In this document: one piece after another, positions 43,854 through 55,608 of the stretch
How positions within the stretch are numbered: position 1 is the stretch's first letter
Layout: every line of letters starts with the position of its first letter
Assembly (NCBI RefSeq): GCF_009741445.1
Contig: NZ_CP046507.1
Span: 3,844,001-3,908,000 of the forward strand
Length of the DNA stretch: 64,000 bases
Reading direction: 5' to 3'
DNA from: Mycobacterium avium subsp. avium
GTDB taxonomy: Bacteria > Actinomycetota > Actinomycetes > Mycobacteriales > Mycobacteriaceae
Position numbers and translations under genes: made by a program
Notes under the pieces: generated by a model
What the model saw: only the letters and a program-made list of their open reading frames with translations
Databases searched by the model: none
Told to the model about the DNA's origin: nothing

Positions 43854-44366
43854 TTACAACAGCTCCAGCAGAAACGGCAGCTCCTGGCTGGCGTACCAGG
43901 CCAGGTCATGGTCCTGGGCGTCGCCGACGATCAGGTCGGCATCCTCGTCCCCCAGGTCGGCGGCGTCGACGGCCTCGATCGCCTTGGCCACCGCCGGTTC
44001 GGCGGCGGCGTTGTCGACGTAGGCGGCGATCACGTCCTCGATCCGGACCGGCCCGGCCAGCCTGACCACGGCGTCGTCCAGGTCGGGGCGGTAGGTGAGG
44101 TCGTCGACGTCGGCCGCCAGCACCGCGCGGCGCGGCGGCAGGGCGCCGTGTTCGGCTTCGTGCTCGGCGCCGGCCAGCAGCCGCAGCGACGCCAGCGCCG
44201 CCTCGCGCAGCGCCACCTCGGCGAGCTCGTCGTCGTCGCCCTCGGCGTAGGCCTCGCGCAACACCGGCGTCAGCGCGAACGCCGTCCCGTTGACCGCAGC
44301 CAACGAGCCGTCGGCGACCAGCCGCTGCAGCATGGCCAGCGTGGCGGGGATGTAGACAGTGGCCAC
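43854..44366 (-). CDS. DUF6912-like conserved protein, 170 aa
   Basis: GTG start at 44366 (MATVYIPATLAMLQRLV). Acidic, alpha-helical, no transmembrane segment or cysteine-rich motif. It follows ppk2 with a 2-bp gap, so it is in one operon with it. Rv3231c position. Function unknown. Confidence 0.8.
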   Translation of the reverse strand: MATVYIPATLAMLQRLVADGSLAAVNGTAFALTPVLREAYAEGDDDELAEVALREAALASLRLLAGAEHEAEHGALPPRRAVLAADVDDLTYRPDLDDAVVRLAGPVRIEDVIAAYVDNAAAEPAVAKAIEAVDAADLGDEDADLIVGDAQDHDLAWYASQELPFLLELL

Positions 44367-44368
44367 GG

Positions 44369-45247
44369 CTAGATCAGCGTGGCCGCGTAGTCGTCGACAT
44401 ACCTCGACAGCTCACGCGGCGGGCGCTGGTAGTTGCCGGTCACGACGGGACGCCGCGGCAGCTTGACGGGGGGCGCCTCGACGGCGTGGTAGGGGATCGT
44501 GGACAACAGATGGGCCATCATGTTCAGTCGCGCGTGCTTCTTGATGTCGGATTCCACGACGTACCACGGACTCTCCGGGGTATCGGTGTGCACCATCATC
44601 TCGTCCTTCGCGCGTGAATAGTCCTCCCACCGGTATACCGATTCCAGATCGATCGGAGACAGTTTCCAGCGCCGGACCGGGTCTTTCAGCCGCGCCTTGA
44701 ACCGGCGCAGCTGTTCGGCCTCAGAAACCGAGAACCAATATTTGCGCAGCAATATCCCGTCATCGATCAGCATCTGCTCGAAGATCGGAGTCTGCCGCAA
44801 AAACAGCACATACTCCTGCGGCGTGCAGAATCCCATGACCTTCTCGATGCCGGCCCGGTTGTACCACGATCGGTCGAACAGCACGATCTCACCCTTGCTG
44901 GGCAAGTGCGCGATGTAGCGCTGGTAATACCATTGGCCGCGTTCGCGATCGGTGGGCACCGGCAGCGCGGCGACGCGGGCGACCCGCGGGCTGAGATATT
45001 CGGTGATCCGTTTGATCGCGCCGCCCTTGCCGGCCGCGTCGCGGCCCTCGAAGACCACCACCAGTCGCGCCCCGGAATGGCGCACCCACTCCTGCAGTTT
45101 CACCAATTCCGTTTGCAGCCGGAACAATTCGGCTTCGTAGACGGCGTCGGGAATCTTCACCGCGGCCCGGGCCGATTTCTTCTTGCCGGCCTTGAGGGGA
45201 ACGCCGTCGTTTTTCGCGCTGCTCACAGCCACGAATGATAGCCCCAC
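44369..45247 (-). CDS. ppk2: Polyphosphate kinase 2
   Basis: 292 aa (start uncertain; GTG codons at 45247 and 45226). PPK2 signatures: Walker A FEGRDAAGKGGAIKR, FDRSWYNRAG and YWFSVSEAEQLRRF. Uses polyphosphate to phosphorylate nucleoside di/monophosphates, mainly GDP to GTP in M. tuberculosis (Rv3232c). Followed by the DUF6912 gene. Confidence 0.93.
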   Translation of the reverse strand: MGLSFVAVSSAKNDGVPLKAGKKKSARAAVKIPDAVYEAELFRLQTELVKLQEWVRHSGARLVVVFEGRDAAGKGGAIKRITEYLSPRVARVAALPVPTDRERGQWYYQRYIAHLPSKGEIVLFDRSWYNRAGIEKVMGFCTPQEYVLFLRQTPIFEQMLIDDGILLRKYWFSVSEAEQLRRFKARLKDPVRRWKLSPIDLESVYRWEDYSRAKDEMMVHTDTPESPWYVVESDIKKHARLNMMAHLLSTIPYHAVEAPPVKLPRRPVVTGNYQRPPRELSRYVDDYAATLI

Positions 45248-45277
45248 GCAGGGATTTTCAGCGCCGTCTAGCGCTGC

Positions 45278-46699
45278 CTAAGACCGGGCGGCCTCCACCA
45301 GTTCCTCGAGCGCCTGGTTCAGCAATGCGGGCAGCAGGTCGACGTCGCTCATCGCTTCGCGGTCGGCGTTGATGCCGTAGTAGAGCATGCCGTTGTAGGA
45401 CGTCACGCCGATGGCCAGCGCCTGGTTGTGCAGCAGCGGCGGCACCGAGTAGGTCTCCAGCAGCTTGGTGCCGGCGACGTACATCTGCGACTGCGCCCCG
45501 GGCGCGTTGGTGATCAACAGGTTGAAGGTGCGCTTGGAGAAGCTCGGGAAGCTGGTCGCGACCCGGATGCCCATGGCGTGCAGGGTGGGCGGGGCGAAAC
45601 CCGACAGCGTGACGATGGTCCTGGCGTCGACCAGATGCGCGGCCGTCGGGTTGGATTCGGTGGCGTGCGCGATCTGGGAGAGCCGCACCACCGCGTTCGG
45701 CTCCCCCACCGGCAGGTCGACCAGAAACGGCATCACCTGGCTGATCGCCTGACCGGGGCCGCTGACGTCCAGGTCACCGTCGGCGTACACCGACAGCGGC
45801 GCCATCGCCCGCACCGTCGCGGTGGGCGACACCGCCGCCCCGCGGGACATCAGCCAGCTGCCCAGGGCGCCGGCGATCACCGCCAGCACCACGTCGTTGA
45901 CGTCGCAGTCGTAGCGGGCCCGCACGGTGCGGTAGTCCTCCAGGCTGCCGCTGGCCACGGTGAACCGCCGGTGGCGCGACACGGTGGCGTTGAGCGGGCT
46001 GCTGGGCGCGGTGCCGCGGGCCACGTTGCGCACGAAATCGAAGACCCGCCGGCCGGCGTCGACCAGCTCGCCGTAGTTGGTCACCAGCCCGCCGATCGCC
46101 GACCCGACGGCCTGCAGCTGCGCGCTGGGGCCCACCAGCCACTCCCCGATCGCGCCCAGGACCAGCCGGGTGTTGCCCGGGTCGCGTTCCGGGACCCAGA
46201 TGTCTTCGGGGAAGGCCGGCGGGCGTTTGGTCCGGTCGGCGATGACGTGGTTGATCTCCAGCGCCGTCATCCCGTTGATCAGCGCTTGATGGGACTTGGT
46301 GTAGAGCGCCAGCCGGTTCTTGGACAGGCCCTCGACCAGATACATCTCCCACAGCGGCCGCGTCTTGTCCAGCGGCCGGGCGGCCAGCCGGGCGATCAGC
46401 TCGTGCAGCTGCTCGTCACTGCCCGGCGAGGGCAGCGCCGAGCGGCGCACGTGATAGGTGATGTCGAAGTCGCCGTCGTCGATCCACACCGGCCGGGCGG
46501 TGCCGACCGGCACCTCCCGCACCTTCTGCCGGTAGCGCGGTATCTGCGGCAGCCGCTGCTCGATGGTGTGCAGCAGCGTCTCGTAGCTCAGCCCGGCACG
46601 CGGGCGGCGCAGGATCGCCAGCGATCCGACGTACATGGGGGTGGCGGTGTTCTCCAGCCGGTAGAACGACGCATCCGCCGGGGACAACCGGCTAACCAT
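45278..46699 (-). CDS. Wax ester synthase/diacylglycerol acyltransferase (intact Tgs3 type)
   Basis: 473 aa, AGGAGG ribosome site. WS/DGAT N-terminal domain and C-terminal DUF1298 (IVTLSGFAPP, NLLITNAPGAQSQMYVAG). The catalytic HHxxxDG motif is degenerate here: KSHQALINGM gives SHxxxNG. In M. tuberculosis the equivalent is split into Rv3233c and Rv3234c (tgs3). Here the frame is intact. Activity may be altered or weak. Confidence 0.87.
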   Translation of the reverse strand: MVSRLSPADASFYRLENTATPMYVGSLAILRRPRAGLSYETLLHTIEQRLPQIPRYRQKVREVPVGTARPVWIDDGDFDITYHVRRSALPSPGSDEQLHELIARLAARPLDKTRPLWEMYLVEGLSKNRLALYTKSHQALINGMTALEINHVIADRTKRPPAFPEDIWVPERDPGNTRLVLGAIGEWLVGPSAQLQAVGSAIGGLVTNYGELVDAGRRVFDFVRNVARGTAPSSPLNATVSRHRRFTVASGSLEDYRTVRARYDCDVNDVVLAVIAGALGSWLMSRGAAVSPTATVRAMAPLSVYADGDLDVSGPGQAISQVMPFLVDLPVGEPNAVVRLSQIAHATESNPTAAHLVDARTIVTLSGFAPPTLHAMGIRVATSFPSFSKRTFNLLITNAPGAQSQMYVAGTKLLETYSVPPLLHNQALAIGVTSYNGMLYYGINADREAMSDVDLLPALLNQALEELVEAARS

Positions 46700-46910
46700 G
46701 CAGCGCTGTCCTCCTGGTCAGTGGGCCGTCCGTGCGCGCAGCGACCGTATTTCTCGCCCACCGTAGTGGTCCGGCCGGCGCACCCGTCAGCGCGGGTACG
46801 CCCGCGAGCCAGTTGTGCCATGATGACCACTGACCAACCACCGTCTGCCCTCTCTCCAGCAGGCTTGCGGTCCGCCGCAAGAGTCCGCCCCAACAGTTGG
46901 AGAGTGCGCG

Positions 46911-47471
46911 TTGAACACCGGTCCCGTCGCCAACCCGTCCGACGCTTTCACCGTGGTACCAGTCGTCGACTACGAGCCGCAAACCCAGGACGTGCCGCGC
47001 GCGCTGGCGCAGTGCCGGCCGTCCGCGCGTGCGCCGTTGCGCCGCGGCGGCGGCCACGCGTCGCCCCGCGCCTGCGGCGGGCCACCCGGCCGAGCGGCCG
47101 CGCCGCAAGCCGGCGCGGTCATGTCCGCCCAGCTGCGCGAGGCGGCGGTGTTCGCCGACGCGGCGCTGCGCCGGGTGCTCGAGGTCATCGACCGCCGCCG
47201 TCCGGCCGCCCAGCTCAACCCGCTGCTGGCCCCCAGTCTGGTGGATTCTGTTGTGGCGGTTGGGCGTTCGCTGACCGGACCGGAGCCGGGTGCCGCGGTG
47301 CTGCGCCGGATGCGGTTGCAGCCGGCCGGTCACGGCGACCCGCAGACGGCGGCCGAAGTCTTCGGTTGCTACAGCCGGGGCAATCGGATGCACGCCATCG
47401 CCTGCCGGGTCGAGCAGGTGCCCGGCGCCGGCGGGACCCGGTGGATGGTGGTGGCCCTGCACATCGGGTGA
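46911..47471 (+). CDS. Rv3235-like conserved protein (DUF6459)
   Basis: TTG start, 186 aa. Ala/Pro/Arg-rich N-terminus and a C-terminal domain (YSRGNRMHAIACRVEQVP...RWMVVALHIG) that has the look of the Rv3235/DUF6459 family. Family members sit in SecA-like or translocation neighbourhoods. Function unknown. It converges with kefB. Confidence 0.72.
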   Translation: MNTGPVANPSDAFTVVPVVDYEPQTQDVPRALAQCRPSARAPLRRGGGHASPRACGGPPGRAAAPQAGAVMSAQLREAAVFADAALRRVLEVIDRRRPAAQLNPLLAPSLVDSVVAVGRSLTGPEPGAAVLRRMRLQPAGHGDPQTAAEVFGCYSRGNRMHAIACRVEQVPGAGGTRWMVVALHIG

Positions 47472-47484
47472 ACCGGGCGCGCCC

Positions 47485-48633
47485 TCAGGTCGCCGGTGCG
47501 GCCGGCCGCGGGCCGGTGTAGCGGGCGAGCACCGGCCCCGCGATCGCCATGATGAAAACGTAGGACGTCGCCAGCGCCGCGACCGCGGGCAGCGAGCTGC
47601 CGGCCAATCCGATGATGATCAACGAGAATTCGCCGCGGGCGATCAGCGCGGTGCCCGCCCGCAACTGCCCGCGCCGCGCCACCCCGTCGTGCCGGGCGGC
47701 GAAGATCCCGGTGGCCACCTTGGTCGCCGCGGTCGCGGCGGCCAGGATCAGCGCCGCGGGCAGCATCGGGATCAGCTCGTGCGGATCCACCGAGTAGCCG
47801 ATCGCCAGAAAGAAGATGGCGGCGAACAGATCCCGCAGCGGCGCCAGCACCTGACGGGTCCGGGTCGCGGTCTCCCCGGTCAGCGTCAGGCCCACCAGGA
47901 ACGCGCCCACCGCGGCCGAGGCGTGCAGGGATTCGGCCATGGCCGCCACGATCAGGGTGATGCCGAGCACCCGCAGCATCAACTGTTCGGAGTCGGGATG
48001 TTCGACCAGCCGCTGCACGTGGTGACCCCAGCGGTAGGACGCGGCGAACGCCGCCACCAGCGCGCTCACCGCCACCACCATGCCGACGACGGCGTGCAGC
48101 CAGCCGCCGCCGGACGCCAGCACCGCGAACAGCGGCAGGTAGGCGGCCATCGCGAAGTCCTCGAGCACCAGCACCGACAGCACCGCCGGGGTCTCCCGGT
48201 TACCGAGCCGGCGCAGGTCCTCCAGCAGCCGGGCGACGACGCCCGACGAGGAGATGTAGGTGACGCCGGCCAGGCACAGGATGGCCACCCCGTCCAGTCC
48301 CAGCAGCCAGCCGGCGATCGCGCCGGGCGCGGCGTTCAGCACGACGTCGACCGCCGCGGACGGCAAGTGGTGCCGCATGCTGCTGGAGAATTCGGCGACG
48401 GAGAACTCGCAGCCCAGGGTCAGCAGCAGCAACACCACGCCGATGGGCGCGCTGGTGGTGATGAACTGCCCGCCGGTGGCCAGCGGCAGCAGCCCGCCCT
48501 TGCCCAGCGCCAGGCCCGCCAGCAGGTAGACGGGGATGGGCGACAACGCGAATCGGCGCGCGGCGGCGCCCAATACGGCCAGAGTGGCCAGGAGGGCGCC
48601 GAGTTGCAGTAGCAGCGTCCCCGAAATCTGCAC
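47485..48633 (-). CDS. kefB: KefB-type cation/proton antiporter (CPA2)
   Basis: 382 aa with about 12 hydrophobic segments. Typical Kef/NhaA-family features LTLGCEFS, ISSSGVVARLLEDL, VLEDFAMAAYLP and ARGEFSLIIIG. It moves potassium or sodium in exchange for protons. Its 4-bp spacing to the RCK protein gene implies a two-subunit transporter. Rv3236c position. Confidence 0.87.
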   Translation of the reverse strand: MQISGTLLLQLGALLATLAVLGAAARRFALSPIPVYLLAGLALGKGGLLPLATGGQFITTSAPIGVVLLLLTLGCEFSVAEFSSSMRHHLPSAAVDVVLNAAPGAIAGWLLGLDGVAILCLAGVTYISSSGVVARLLEDLRRLGNRETPAVLSVLVLEDFAMAAYLPLFAVLASGGGWLHAVVGMVVAVSALVAAFAASYRWGHHVQRLVEHPDSEQLMLRVLGITLIVAAMAESLHASAAVGAFLVGLTLTGETATRTRQVLAPLRDLFAAIFFLAIGYSVDPHELIPMLPAALILAAATAATKVATGIFAARHDGVARRGQLRAGTALIARGEFSLIIIGLAGSSLPAVAALATSYVFIMAIAGPVLARYTGPRPAAPAT

Positions 48634-48637
48634 CGGC

Positions 48638-49120
48638 TCAGCCCTTGTCGATGATCTTCTCGACGCCGGCGATACCGTCTTCGGTGCCGATCACGATCAG
48701 AACGTCGCGGGCATGCAACATCTCGGAGGGACCCGGTGAGGCCAGCACTTCGTCGTCGCGCACGATGGCGACGATGGACGCCCCGGTGCGGGTGCGGGCC
48801 CGGGTGTCGCCCAGCGGGTGGTCGACGAACGGGCTGCCGGCCAGGATGTGCACCTGGCCCGTCTCCAGCCCGGGCACTTCCTTGGCCAGCTCGGTGAACC
48901 GTTCGGCGATGCGCGGCGCGCCCAGGATCTGGGCCACCGCCTCGGCCTCCTCGTTGGACAGGTGCAGCACCGGCCGGGCCTCGTCGGGATCCTCGCGGGC
49001 GTAGACGACGACGTCGAAGTCGCCGCTGCGCCGCGCGATGATGCCGACGCGGTCGCCCTTGTGGTCGGTGAACTCGTAGCGAAGGCCGACCCCGGGCAGC
49101 AGCACCTCCTTGACGTCCAT
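48638..49120 (-). CDS. RCK_C-domain regulatory subunit of the antiporter
   Basis: 160 aa. TrkA-C/RCK_C region: GASIVAIVRDDEVLASPGPSE, RDVLIVIGTEDGIAGVEKI. The N-terminal part is a separate ligand or interaction domain. Together with the downstream kefB gene it would make a gated antiporter. Rv3237c position. Confidence 0.85.
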   Translation of the reverse strand: MDVKEVLLPGVGLRYEFTDHKGDRVGIIARRSGDFDVVVYAREDPDEARPVLHLSNEEAEAVAQILGAPRIAERFTELAKEVPGLETGQVHILAGSPFVDHPLGDTRARTRTGASIVAIVRDDEVLASPGPSEMLHARDVLIVIGTEDGIAGVEKIIDKG

Positions 49121-49161
49121 ACGTCAATCCTGACAGGTCGCTGTCGCCGGCGCCGACCCCG

Positions 49162-49926
49162 CTAGGGCAGACCGGCGGGTTGGGTCGGGTGCCGGCGCGG
49201 CCGGTGCCCCAGGGGAACCAGCATCGGCACCCGGTGCCGGTAATCGCGGTACTGGTCGCCGAGCGCCTGCACCAGGTCGTGCTCCTCCAGGTGCACGGCC
49301 AGCAGGATGTAGCCGGTCATGGCGATCGAGAACAGCAGGTGCCCGGCGGTCATGGTGGGCGCCGCCCAGAAGGCGATGACGAAGCCGAGCATCAGCGGGT
49401 GGCGTACCATCCGGTAGAGCATGCGCGCGTGAAAACCTATGTGGCTGTAGGGTTTTCCGCGCCACGCGAGATACACCTGGCGGAGTCCGAACAGGTCGAA
49501 GTGGCTGACCATGAAGGTGGCGGCCAGCGCGATCACCCAGCCGAGCCAGAACAACGTCCACAGCACCAGCCGGCCGGCTGGTGCTGTCACCTCCCAGATC
49601 ACGGCCGGCATCGTCCGCCACTGCCAGTACAGCAGCACCAGCACGGCGCTGGACAGCACCACGTAGGTGCTGCGTTCGATCGTGGCCGGGACCAGCCGCG
49701 TCCACCACGCCTTGAAACCGGGCCGGGCCATCACGCTGTGCTGGACGCCGAACAGGCCGAGCAACACCAGGTTGACCGCCACCGCCTCGCCGATCGGCGA
49801 CGACAGTCCGTGATCGACGGTACGTGGCACCCAAAAGTTTCCCAGGAAAGCGACGAGATACAGAAATGCGCCGAGAAAGAGCAGATAAGCGGCGGCTCCA
49901 TAGCCGACGACCAGATAGCGTTTCAT
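49162..49926 (-). CDS. mddA: Methanethiol S-methyltransferase-like membrane protein (MddA)
   Basis: The ATG at 49926 (MKRYLVVGYG) is chosen; 254 aa. Five or so membrane spans and the NnrU/isoprenylcysteine-methyltransferase-like end RMVRHPLMLGFVIAFW...LEEHDLVQALGDQYRDY. MddA makes dimethyl sulfide from methanethiol with SAM; homologues include Rv3238c. Assignment is by family. Confidence 0.82.
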   Translation of the reverse strand: MKRYLVVGYGAAAYLLFLGAFLYLVAFLGNFWVPRTVDHGLSSPIGEAVAVNLVLLGLFGVQHSVMARPGFKAWWTRLVPATIERSTYVVLSSAVLVLLYWQWRTMPAVIWEVTAPAGRLVLWTLFWLGWVIALAATFMVSHFDLFGLRQVYLAWRGKPYSHIGFHARMLYRMVRHPLMLGFVIAFWAAPTMTAGHLLFSIAMTGYILLAVHLEEHDLVQALGDQYRDYRHRVPMLVPLGHRPRRHPTQPAGLP

Positions 49927-49974
49927 TAGCTGATTGTGCACCCGATCGGCCGCCGGGAACATGGGGCGATTGCC

Positions 49975-51546
49975 TCAACTGTGCGGCGGAGCGGCCGGCA
50001 CCAGCCCGTGCTGCAGCGCATACATGCTGGCGCCGATCCGGTTCGACACGCCGATCTTGGCGTAGGTCCGCTCGACATGGTTGCGGGCGGTTTTCTCGCT
50101 GATCACCAGCGCGGCGGCGATCTCCTTGTTGGAGGCGCCGCGCGCGACGTGCCCCAGCACCTCGATCTCCCTGGGGGTCAGCCCGTCGGGGCGCGGGTTG
50201 GGCCGCGGCCCGACGGGCTGACCGGCGGCGTGCAGCACCGCTTCGGCGGCGACCGGGTCGAGCTCGCCGCAGCGCACCCGCCCGCGCAGCCGTCGGGCGG
50301 CCTCCGCCTCCGACAGCTGCTCCCGGTACGGCCGCGGCTCGCGGCCCGACTGGTAACACACGGCGGCGGCCAGGATGCGGTCCGGCATGCCCAGCGCCGA
50401 GCCGGCCAGGCCGCGGGGATAGCCCGAGCCGTCGAGGCATTCGTGATGATTGCCGGCCACCTCGGCCAGCCGCCGCAGCCCGGGAACCTGGTCGAGGATG
50501 CGCACCGTCAGATACGGATGCAGCCGGACCCGCTCGAACTGCGATCCGCTCAACGGCCCCGGCCGCGACCAGATTTGGTTCGACACCCCGATGCGGCCCA
50601 GGTCGTGGACATGGCCGGCGCGCCGGGTCAGCGCCACCGCGTCGGCGTCCAACCCGGCGGCCCGCGCGGCTTGCCCCGCGAGCCGGGCCACCGCGCGCGA
50701 ATGCCCAAGTGTGAACGGGCATTTCAGGTCGACGAAGTCGCCCAGCGCGACGAGTGCCGCGTCCAGCGACTGTTCGTCCACCCGGTGGCGGTCGGGCGCC
50801 TCGCGCAACGCGGCCGCCCACGCGTCGCCGGTCTGCGGGCCGGCCAGGATCGCGTCGGCGTCCCGCAGAAAGACGTCCGCGATCCCGGGGTCGAACTGGC
50901 CGCCGCGCCGGGCGCCGACCATGGCCACCGCCCCGGCCACGCCGTAGCTGCGGTGGTGCACCTCGACCATGTCGGCCAGCTGCGCGATGCGCATCTGGAT
51001 CGGGATGTCCTCACCGCGGGCACCGGTGGGCAGCCCGCCGCCGTCGTAGCGCTCGAAGGTGTAGGCGAGCGCGGCTTGTACGTTGGGGCCCAAGCCGATT
51101 CGATCGGCCAGCAGGGCCGCCGACGCGCAGTGCGAGTGGATCAACCGGGAGATGTGACCGCGCGCGTTGGCGAACAGCGTGGCCATCACGCTCAGCCGGT
51201 GCGCCAACGGCTGGCCGCGGCCGACGTTGCTGGCCAGGAACCGCAGGTACGGAATGCCGGACCAGTCCACCAGATACGAGTCGTGGCGCACGGCGATGTC
51301 GTCGCCGAACCACCGGGCGTACTCGTGCGAATCCGCGTGGCAGCCGATCCACATGACCAGGGTGGTGTAGTACACACAGTCGCGCTGCTGCCGGCTGAGC
51401 CCGAGCCGGTCGCAGAGTCGGGTCGCGATGAGCGCCGCCCGCAACATGTGCTCGGCGGGCTGGCCGAGGCCGAGGTCGATCGCCACCGACAGCGCCGCCA
51501 GCAGCTCCGCCCGCGTCGGGAGAACGGCCTGCGCCATGAGCATCAT
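49975..51546 (-). CDS. Tandem HD-type domains fused to LuxR helix-turn-helix
   Basis: 523 aa (several ATGs at 51546-51537). The N-terminal half (30-225) is a degenerate HD-GYP repeat with RYDGGGLP at 166-173. The second half has HD at 314-315 (HVHDLGRIG), NHHE at 366 and GSGYP at 373-377, so a complete HD-GYP domain. A LuxR-type HTH (LTPREIEVLGHVARG...KTARNHVERTYAKIGV) ends it (455-515). HD-GYP proteins degrade c-di-GMP. This gene is not at the same place in M. tuberculosis. Confidence 0.85.
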   Translation of the reverse strand: MMLMAQAVLPTRAELLAALSVAIDLGLGQPAEHMLRAALIATRLCDRLGLSRQQRDCVYYTTLVMWIGCHADSHEYARWFGDDIAVRHDSYLVDWSGIPYLRFLASNVGRGQPLAHRLSVMATLFANARGHISRLIHSHCASAALLADRIGLGPNVQAALAYTFERYDGGGLPTGARGEDIPIQMRIAQLADMVEVHHRSYGVAGAVAMVGARRGGQFDPGIADVFLRDADAILAGPQTGDAWAAALREAPDRHRVDEQSLDAALVALGDFVDLKCPFTLGHSRAVARLAGQAARAAGLDADAVALTRRAGHVHDLGRIGVSNQIWSRPGPLSGSQFERVRLHPYLTVRILDQVPGLRRLAEVAGNHHECLDGSGYPRGLAGSALGMPDRILAAAVCYQSGREPRPYREQLSEAEAARRLRGRVRCGELDPVAAEAVLHAAGQPVGPRPNPRPDGLTPREIEVLGHVARGASNKEIAAALVISEKTARNHVERTYAKIGVSNRIGASMYALQHGLVPAAPPHS

Positions 51547-51570
51547 TGTGCCCAGCCGATCGGCGCGGGG

Positions 51571-52317
51571 TCACCCGATTGCGACGGTGCGCGGCGCGGC
51601 GTGATGACGGCCCGGGTCGAAGTTCTCGAAATGCCCGCCGCCGACCGCGAACACCCCGCGCTGCGGGGGCCGGAAACCGGCCAGCCGGGCCTGGCGTCGC
51701 AGCGGCCCGACCGGTCCCAGGTCCGCGCCGTCCAGCACCGCCCGGGAGTGGTGCACCGCCCACACCCGCGCGGGCGCGAGCATGAAGCGCTGACCGTTGG
51801 GCACCGTTCCGCAGAGCCGGACCCGGCCGGCCCGCAGCAGCGGGCCGGCCGCGCGACCGAGCACGGCCAGCACGGCCCGGCTGGTCCACGCCCGCTGCGG
51901 CAGCCGCGCGCCGAGCGCACTCATCAGCCGGGTGGCGACGGTGGCCCGCAGGTCGATGCGCCAGGCGAGCAGTCCCGGGATCTCGACGAGCAGCGACCAC
52001 GGGGTGACCCAGGCGACGTCGATGTCGCATTGGACCGCGTCGCGGGCGGTCGCCGCGCCGAAGTAGCGGGCACAGCTCTGCGGGCCGGGGGTGGTGGCGT
52101 AGAAGGTCCACACCCCGTCGCGGTCGCGGTGCCACACCGAGCGGTAGCCGGGCGAGAACGAGGTCGCCGGAAACTGCCGCAGCGCCAGGTAATGCCCGCT
52201 GCCGAAGGGCAGCCCCATCACGCCGAAACCGACGAACCGTTCGTCGTCTCCGGCGGGCAGGGCCGGGTCATCCAGGACGGCCGTCGCGGCGTCGAGAGGG
52301 GTGCGTGTCGTGGTCAT
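51571..52317 (-). CDS. Conserved hypothetical protein, 248 aa
   Basis: The ATG at 52317 (MTTTRTPLDAATAV) is chosen over a longer start at 52353. No signal peptide; mixed alpha/beta protein with tryptophan-rich segments (SVWHRDRDGVWTFYATTPGPQS). No known domain recognised. Upstream partner of the HD-GYP gene (24-bp gap), so probably co-transcribed. Confidence 0.7.
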   Translation of the reverse strand: MTTTRTPLDAATAVLDDPALPAGDDERFVGFGVMGLPFGSGHYLALRQFPATSFSPGYRSVWHRDRDGVWTFYATTPGPQSCARYFGAATARDAVQCDIDVAWVTPWSLLVEIPGLLAWRIDLRATVATRLMSALGARLPQRAWTSRAVLAVLGRAAGPLLRAGRVRLCGTVPNGQRFMLAPARVWAVHHSRAVLDGADLGPVGPLRRQARLAGFRPPQRGVFAVGGGHFENFDPGRHHAAPRTVAIG

Positions 52318-52476
52318 GCATGCATGGTGGGCGCCGACACCGCCGCCGCGCATGGGGCGAATGCCTCAACTCGGCACAGGGCGTGCGGTGGCAGCGCCCG
52401 CGGCGGCCCGGCGCGCCCGCCTCCCCGGCCCACGCTCGCCTGCCCCGGCCCGCGTCCGCCTCCCCGGCCCACGCCC

Positions 52477-52534
52477 GCCGAGCGTGAAGTTAGGTGCACG
52501 CTCGGCGCCGAGCGTGAAGTTAACTTCACGCTCG
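52477..52534. repeat. Two abutting ~30-bp palindromes downstream of secA1
   Basis: First palindrome 52477-52506: GCCGAGCGTG ... CACGCTCGGC. Second 52507-52534 includes a perfect 26-bp inverted repeat centred on TTAA (arms CGAGCGTGAAGTT). Downstream of secA1 and upstream of the hypothetical gene. The same pair recurs at 62225-62284. Confidence 0.9.
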
Positions 52535-52587
52535 AGCGGAGGGGGTCGCGACTGGCCGCGCGGAGGCGGCTAAATCCGGACGAAAGG

Positions 52588-55410
<2,823 letters not shown>

Positions 55411-55531
55411 GGTGTTGTCCTCTACGGTCTGATTGCCCGGCTCCTGCGCATCGCGCTGCGCGCTCTGCGTCGTCGTCGGGCCGGATCGGGGTCTTTGGCG
55501 ACACCCATCCTAGGTGACGTCGCTCTTTGGA

Positions 55532-55594
55532 CGCCGAACGTCGACTCGTGGTGCGGATTCGCCCGAAATCGCGCAATAAAGTCGACGTTCGGCG
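55532..55594. terminator. 15-bp-arm inverted repeat between hpf and secA1
   Basis: CGCCGAACGTCGACT (55532-55546) and AGTCGACGTTCGGCG (55580-55594) are perfect arms with a 33-nt spacer, just after the hpf stop and upstream of secA1. It could terminate hpf or be a dispersed palindrome. Confidence 0.65.
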
Positions 55595-55608
55595 GACGAC
55601 GGGATCAG

